This document shows positions 60,051 to 64,000 of a stretch of 64,000 nucleotides of DNA, piece after piece. The DNA is from Ridgeia piscesae (taxonomy: Eukaryota > Annelida > Polychaeta > Sabellida > Siboglinidae): positions 669,001-733,000 of the forward strand of contig JAODUO010000065.1 in the NCBI GenBank assembly GCA_025642075.2, read 5' to 3'. The notes under the pieces were generated by a model. That model searched no databases and had not been told where the DNA came from. It saw only the letters and a list, made by a program, of their open reading frames with translations. Each line of letters opens with the position of its first letter. The stretch's first letter is position 1. The translations under genes and the position numbers were made by a program.

Positions 60051-60370
60051 TATAACAAGCCACGGGTCAATATACTATACCATAGAAATATGACCCCCCA
60101 TCCCAAATTGGCAAAGGTTTACAGTTTTCTATGTATAACAAGCCACAGGTCAATATACTATACTAGAGAAATATGACCCCACACCTATAGCAATCCCAAA
60201 CAACTTTTTGCTATTACCAAGTAGACATTTCTCTGCAATGATTGCATAATAAAACTACAAGTCCTTAACCATCCAAATTGGCGAAGTTTTACAGTTTTCT
60301 ATGTATAATACGCCATGGGTCAATATACTAGATACATAGATATATGTGACCCCCATAGGCTAGTGCTGTG
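60051..60370 (+). repeat. Tandem/diverged repeat units, host of the 58352 transposon
   Basis: Three to four units sharing GGTCAATATACTA, AATATGACCCC and AAGTTTTACAGTTTTCTATG TATAA. One unit is split by the transposon, its first part being ACAGTTTTTTATGTATA at 58335-58351. Confidence 0.75.
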
Positions 60371-61124
60371 CCTACAATCTGTTTAGCCAATTTGACTAAA
60401 CGTCAGAAATTTGTTTAACCAAATGAGATTTTCTTCAGCCATTTTTTTAGATCACTTATATTACCAGGTATCAAAATGCAAAACAAGACATAATATAATA
60501 TAAAATTTTGTACAGTATTCACAAGAAAAAATGACAAATTTTAATTAACAAAACATTTATATATTTAGCAAAACATATAACGCAAATAAACATCCAGTAT
60601 AATTTAACAGTATAATTTACCAGAACATTGTTTAACCATAAAAAGAAAGCTGAACAAATGTTGGAAATTTTGCAAATACAAAGAAACAGCACCTAACACA
60701 TACTATTTATGTAATAAAAATTTACATTGCAGGTGTGTATAGAATAAGTTGAAAGATATACACTTTTATAACAAGGCAAAATAATTCAGAACCACCTACT
60801 CTACTCTTGTAGTGATTCCGTGTATTAATATAATTATTATCTATCTTAAAACATCACTTGACTGCTCAGTAATTGATTAATTAATAGGTAATTTACCAAA
60901 TTAGTTAACTGTGATCAACAGTAATCCTGGCCTGGGTGACGCAGGCTATATATCATAAAACATGTTTTTGACATGCATCTTTCTATTTGTAATGTTTCTC
61001 GTGGTGATACTTGCCAAATTTACATAAATTATAATCTATATTGGCATTTTATTGAATAGTTACCAGATGGCACATTGATTAATAACCATGCCATGTGACT
61101 GCGCCGATACTGAGCGATAATATG
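60371..61124. other. AT-rich stretch without recognisable features
   Basis: No ORF, exon or repeat structure that I can support between the tandem units and the next transposon. Confidence 0.4.
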
Positions 61125-62606
61125 CAGGCCTTGAGGCTTGACATTAAACTTTTGTACCCACTGGCCTGAGGGGCCAGTAGATTTGAAGTTACTGGCCCCC
61201 CAAAAAAAGTTACTGGCCCGAATATTGTACAGAAAATATGCTGCTACTGAGGTGCCCATCGCTTTAGAAGACCAAGTTTCAATAGGAGTGACATCATGAA
61301 GACTTTCTGAAGCTCTTATGTTACATGTTTTTTAAATGTTAATTTTTCAGATTGCAACAAAAAGAGAAAAAGAGAAAACTCGACGTTAAATAAAATCTTT
61401 TAGTCGTGGTCTCAGTCGGCAAATAAAAAATCTGAGGCAACTTTCACACTATACAATTTTAGCACATTTATTTATAGACTATTACATGGATTACTACATA
61501 TTTCGAGAAATTTAATATCAACCTTAATGACTACAAACAACAGCTTCTGTCAGTGTTGTGTCTCTTCTACATGCTACATAATAAAGTCAGTTTAAATTCG
61601 AAAAATAATATAACACAAAAACGTAAAAAGTACAATATTATTTATTACACTGTAGGCCATTTTATGAGCTGGGACATCATAAAAACAAACTTTTTTCATA
61701 GTTAATATTAACAATTGATTTACTCATTGACACTTTCTATTAATAATTCGTTTTGCATAATTGCACTGAGACTAAGGCAAAGCCGGCGAAGTCGAATTTA
61801 TAACTTTGACTGTTTGACAGGTATACAGCTGTCTGTCATGAAAAACATTTCTTAGTTTTGGTTGTACCTGAACACTGTTACTGCAGAATCAGGCATACAT
61901 GATACCATGATAAATTAGCATTAGAATGTAGATAACCCATGCCCCATTTAATGACAGGCTAGCCTGTGTCTGTCAGCCTGTTACTATGTAAACATCGCGT
62001 AGGTCAAGGGCCCATGTGCGCTGGTGCCTGGTGACACTGTGAACGCTGTCCAAAACACTTGCCCTCTTTCTTCCAAGATTGTACTACAAAATTCACCGCT
62101 GCAGGAATGGTCTTTTACAACACTGTCAAGCGTTTGACAGTATAACAAATTGCGTAGATGTCTTTCCATTATGGAATGTGAACTAACGTTTTATCATTCA
62201 CGCAGACAACACCGACATCGCCTACCACCCTTAGCCAACAGCAACGTGTAACACGATCGCTGATTGGGTGAATAATGAGTAATTCCCGCCATTCGCCAAT
62301 CATGCAGGCGTTTACAAAAATTTACTTTCACAGTGCATGGACGTCATTGTGTACGCACGACAACATCTTAGACACAGTTGATTGATAAAATGTAACAAAA
62401 CGAACGTTAATAAATAGACTAATGTTATTAAGGTAGTTCTATGTTTCTGTGAAGGGTCAGGTTACAGAAATGTCGACGGTGGTCAGTAGGGGATTGAAAC
62501 CAATGGCCCACCGGGCCAGTAGAATTTTTAATTTGGTGGCCCGAACTGGCCCGACAGCTTTACAACATGCTTCGGGCCATCGGGCCAGTGCCAATGTCGA
62601 GCCCTG
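61125..62606 (+). mobile_element. 1482-bp non-autonomous TIR transposon, copy 2
   Basis: Same family and orientation as 50597-52064. It starts CAGGCCTTGAGGCTTGACAT, ends CCAATGTCGAGCCCTG, and is flanked by a perfect 5-bp duplication ATATG (61120-61124, 62607-62611). It shares the minus-strand small frame, here starting MERHLRNLLYCQTLDS at 62169, with mostly conservative differences. Confidence 0.87.
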
Positions 62607-62796
62607 ATATGGAACCTGTCAGGTACATCGGTGTACTTGTCTCAAACTTGTAATTAGTGTCATCAAGCAGGTCCCCATTGTCTAGTAAACACAATTCTTG
62701 AATGAATTAAATCCCCCTATTGATTTTTTTTTATTTTTCACCTGCTAGGGCGGACAGTTAACTTTATTTTGAAAAATAAATTTCAATAATATTTTA

Positions 62797-62807
62797 AAGA
62801 TGGCGGC
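62797..62807 (+). promoter_or_regulatory. YY1-type AAGATGGCGGC site, possible gene start
   Basis: Exact AAGATGGCGGC, the consensus often placed just downstream of housekeeping transcription starts in animals. An ATG at 62829 opens a 60-codon frame (MDAGNGKSTRDLDSQLGDPF) of no recognised family. Whether this marks a rightward gene or the 5' end of ZC3H18 on the other strand is undecided. Confidence 0.35.
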
Positions 62808-63367
62808 GATCATTTCCTGTTCAGCACAATGGATGCTGGGAACGGAAAAAGCACGCGGGATCTCGACTCACAGTTGGGTGACCCATTTAAATTTACAGCT
62901 GCTCTCACAATCAATCTATCCACACTTATTAAATTTTTCTCCAAGTTTCTAGTTATCTCTAGCGTCAGCAAATGGCCTACTGAGTTTATGCGAAGTTTCA
63001 TGATAGTTTAGGATAAAACCAGAATTTCTGAAGCTCATTTATGTAGTGATGCCACGATAAAATACTGACGTTACGCCACGGTAATCTATGGCCTGCGCAT
63101 TACCGGCACCGGTGATGTTGAGTTACCAAGATTTTGATTTGTGAATTGTATTCTTTACAGGAATTTAAATGATTTTATTTTGTAACCTAGTGTGTGTATG
63201 TGAATATAAGGTATGAGACAGGAAGTTTGACGGCTGTAAGAAGTCATTTTCATGGTTAGATCAGAAAGTAAATGATCGTTTTGCGCCGCTGAAATGAAGA
63301 AAAAATAGTGACCGCGGCATGATTACCCAGACGCCGAGAGGTGGCAGCACTTTTTAGCCCCTCAAAC

Positions 63368-63520
63368 ATAGCTTTATCTAGAGACCCGTCCACCCGTCAT
63401 TTGGACGCCCAATTTCAAATATGGACGGAGGAAATTTTTCGAGGACGAGTAACAGCCCGTCACAGTGTGATAATGCCCCGTCCTGGCAGTTTATATGATG
63501 GGTGTCACTGTGTCATCACT
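63368..63520 (+). repeat. 'ACCCGTCCAC' family repeat, copy 4 (partial)
   Basis: ATAGCTTTATCTAGAGACCC, GTCCACCCGTCATTTGGACG, then TGATGGGTGTCACTGTGTCA. The 3' part of the family is missing. Confidence 0.6.
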
Positions 63521-64000
63521 GGAATGTAACGTGTTCTGTATCCCCCAGAAACAAATGTTTCCAGTACTGTGAATTCCTAGCACGGCGCTCAAAGATGCCT
63601 ACCACCACACTATTCACGCGTACACTGCAGGCGTAGCAGTAGCGCAGCGCAAGAAGCTCATTTTACACATGCGTGTAGGGCGCCTACTCATAGCGGCCGT
63701 CATACAAATGGTTTCATTTGCTGCTAGAGGGGTCAAAGCAATGCGTTAATGCCCCAACAACCATTTCGCAAATAGCATACGTGATTGGTTAATTCCGTTG
63801 GGGTGTCACACGTCAATAATAATAGGCATGAATTAACTAGTAACGCAAACTTCATAATACGGATTATGCGCACTTTTCAAAGCGTCAAAAATACATATAA
63901 ATTACATATACGTGAGGGAATTTATATCCGTAATAAAATATACAAGTGTTATATGCCTGTATATTATTAACATTTCGACTGTATGGCGTTTATGTCTGGA

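Overview
This is a 64 kb piece of an AT-rich, intron-rich animal nuclear genome. The genes are split into short exons with GT-AG junctions, introns run to several kb, and the spaces are filled with microsatellites, minisatellites, decayed non-LTR retrotransposons, tRNA-derived SINEs and non-autonomous DNA transposons. The proteins are animal ones. The retrotransposon types (RTE/craniofacial-development-protein-2-like elements and a LINE ending in a C2H2 finger) are common in marine invertebrates, especially lophotrochozoans such as molluscs. The phylum is an inference, not something the sequence proves. Nothing bacterial, plasmid, phage or CRISPR-like is present.

Four conserved protein genes could be rebuilt exon by exon, with codon phase checked across every junction. 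NPEPL1 (M17 leucyl-aminopeptidase-like) is on + at 7181-15166, with 12 coding exons and 520 codons; all metal and catalytic residues are kept. COTL1 (coactosin-like actin-binding protein) is on - from 24974 down to 17426, with four exons; it converges on NPEPL1, and exon 3 is disturbed by homopolymer-rich sequence. NAPG (gamma-SNAP, vesicle-fusion adaptor) is on - from 40902 down to 32407, with ten exons including an 18-nt micro-exon. ZC3H18 (nuclear CCCH zinc-finger RNA-processing factor) is on - from 57086 down to 44569, with sixteen exons; only its acidic N-terminal part is missing. A fifth, unrecognised gene enters at the left edge on - (exon at 590-749). The genes do not form an operon or pathway; each has an independent housekeeping role (peptide trimming, actin dynamics, membrane fusion, nuclear RNA metabolism).

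Layout: 1-6.9 kb, edge gene plus transposon relics; 7-15.2 kb, NPEPL1 followed by a 32-bp minisatellite; 17.4-25.1 kb, COTL1 with a GC-rich, CRE-containing 5' end; 25.2-26.1 kb, a 0.9 kb compound microsatellite; 26.2-27.9 kb, a 5'-truncated LINE; 28.3-29.7 kb, a CpG-rich gene-poor island with two CREs; 32.4-40.9 kb, NAPG; 44.6-57.1 kb, ZC3H18; 58-64 kb, a minisatellite, two sizeable TIR transposons and a promoter-like YY1 site.

The most interesting structures are: a 92-bp unit carrying a splice acceptor and the start of an exon, tandemly triplicated in NPEPL1; a ~1.47 kb TIR element with two full copies, perfect 5-bp target duplications and a conserved small ORF; and a 1.7 kb TIR element with clustered sub-terminal GTTGCGGACAGGAC motifs whose empty site survives in a neighbouring repeat unit.
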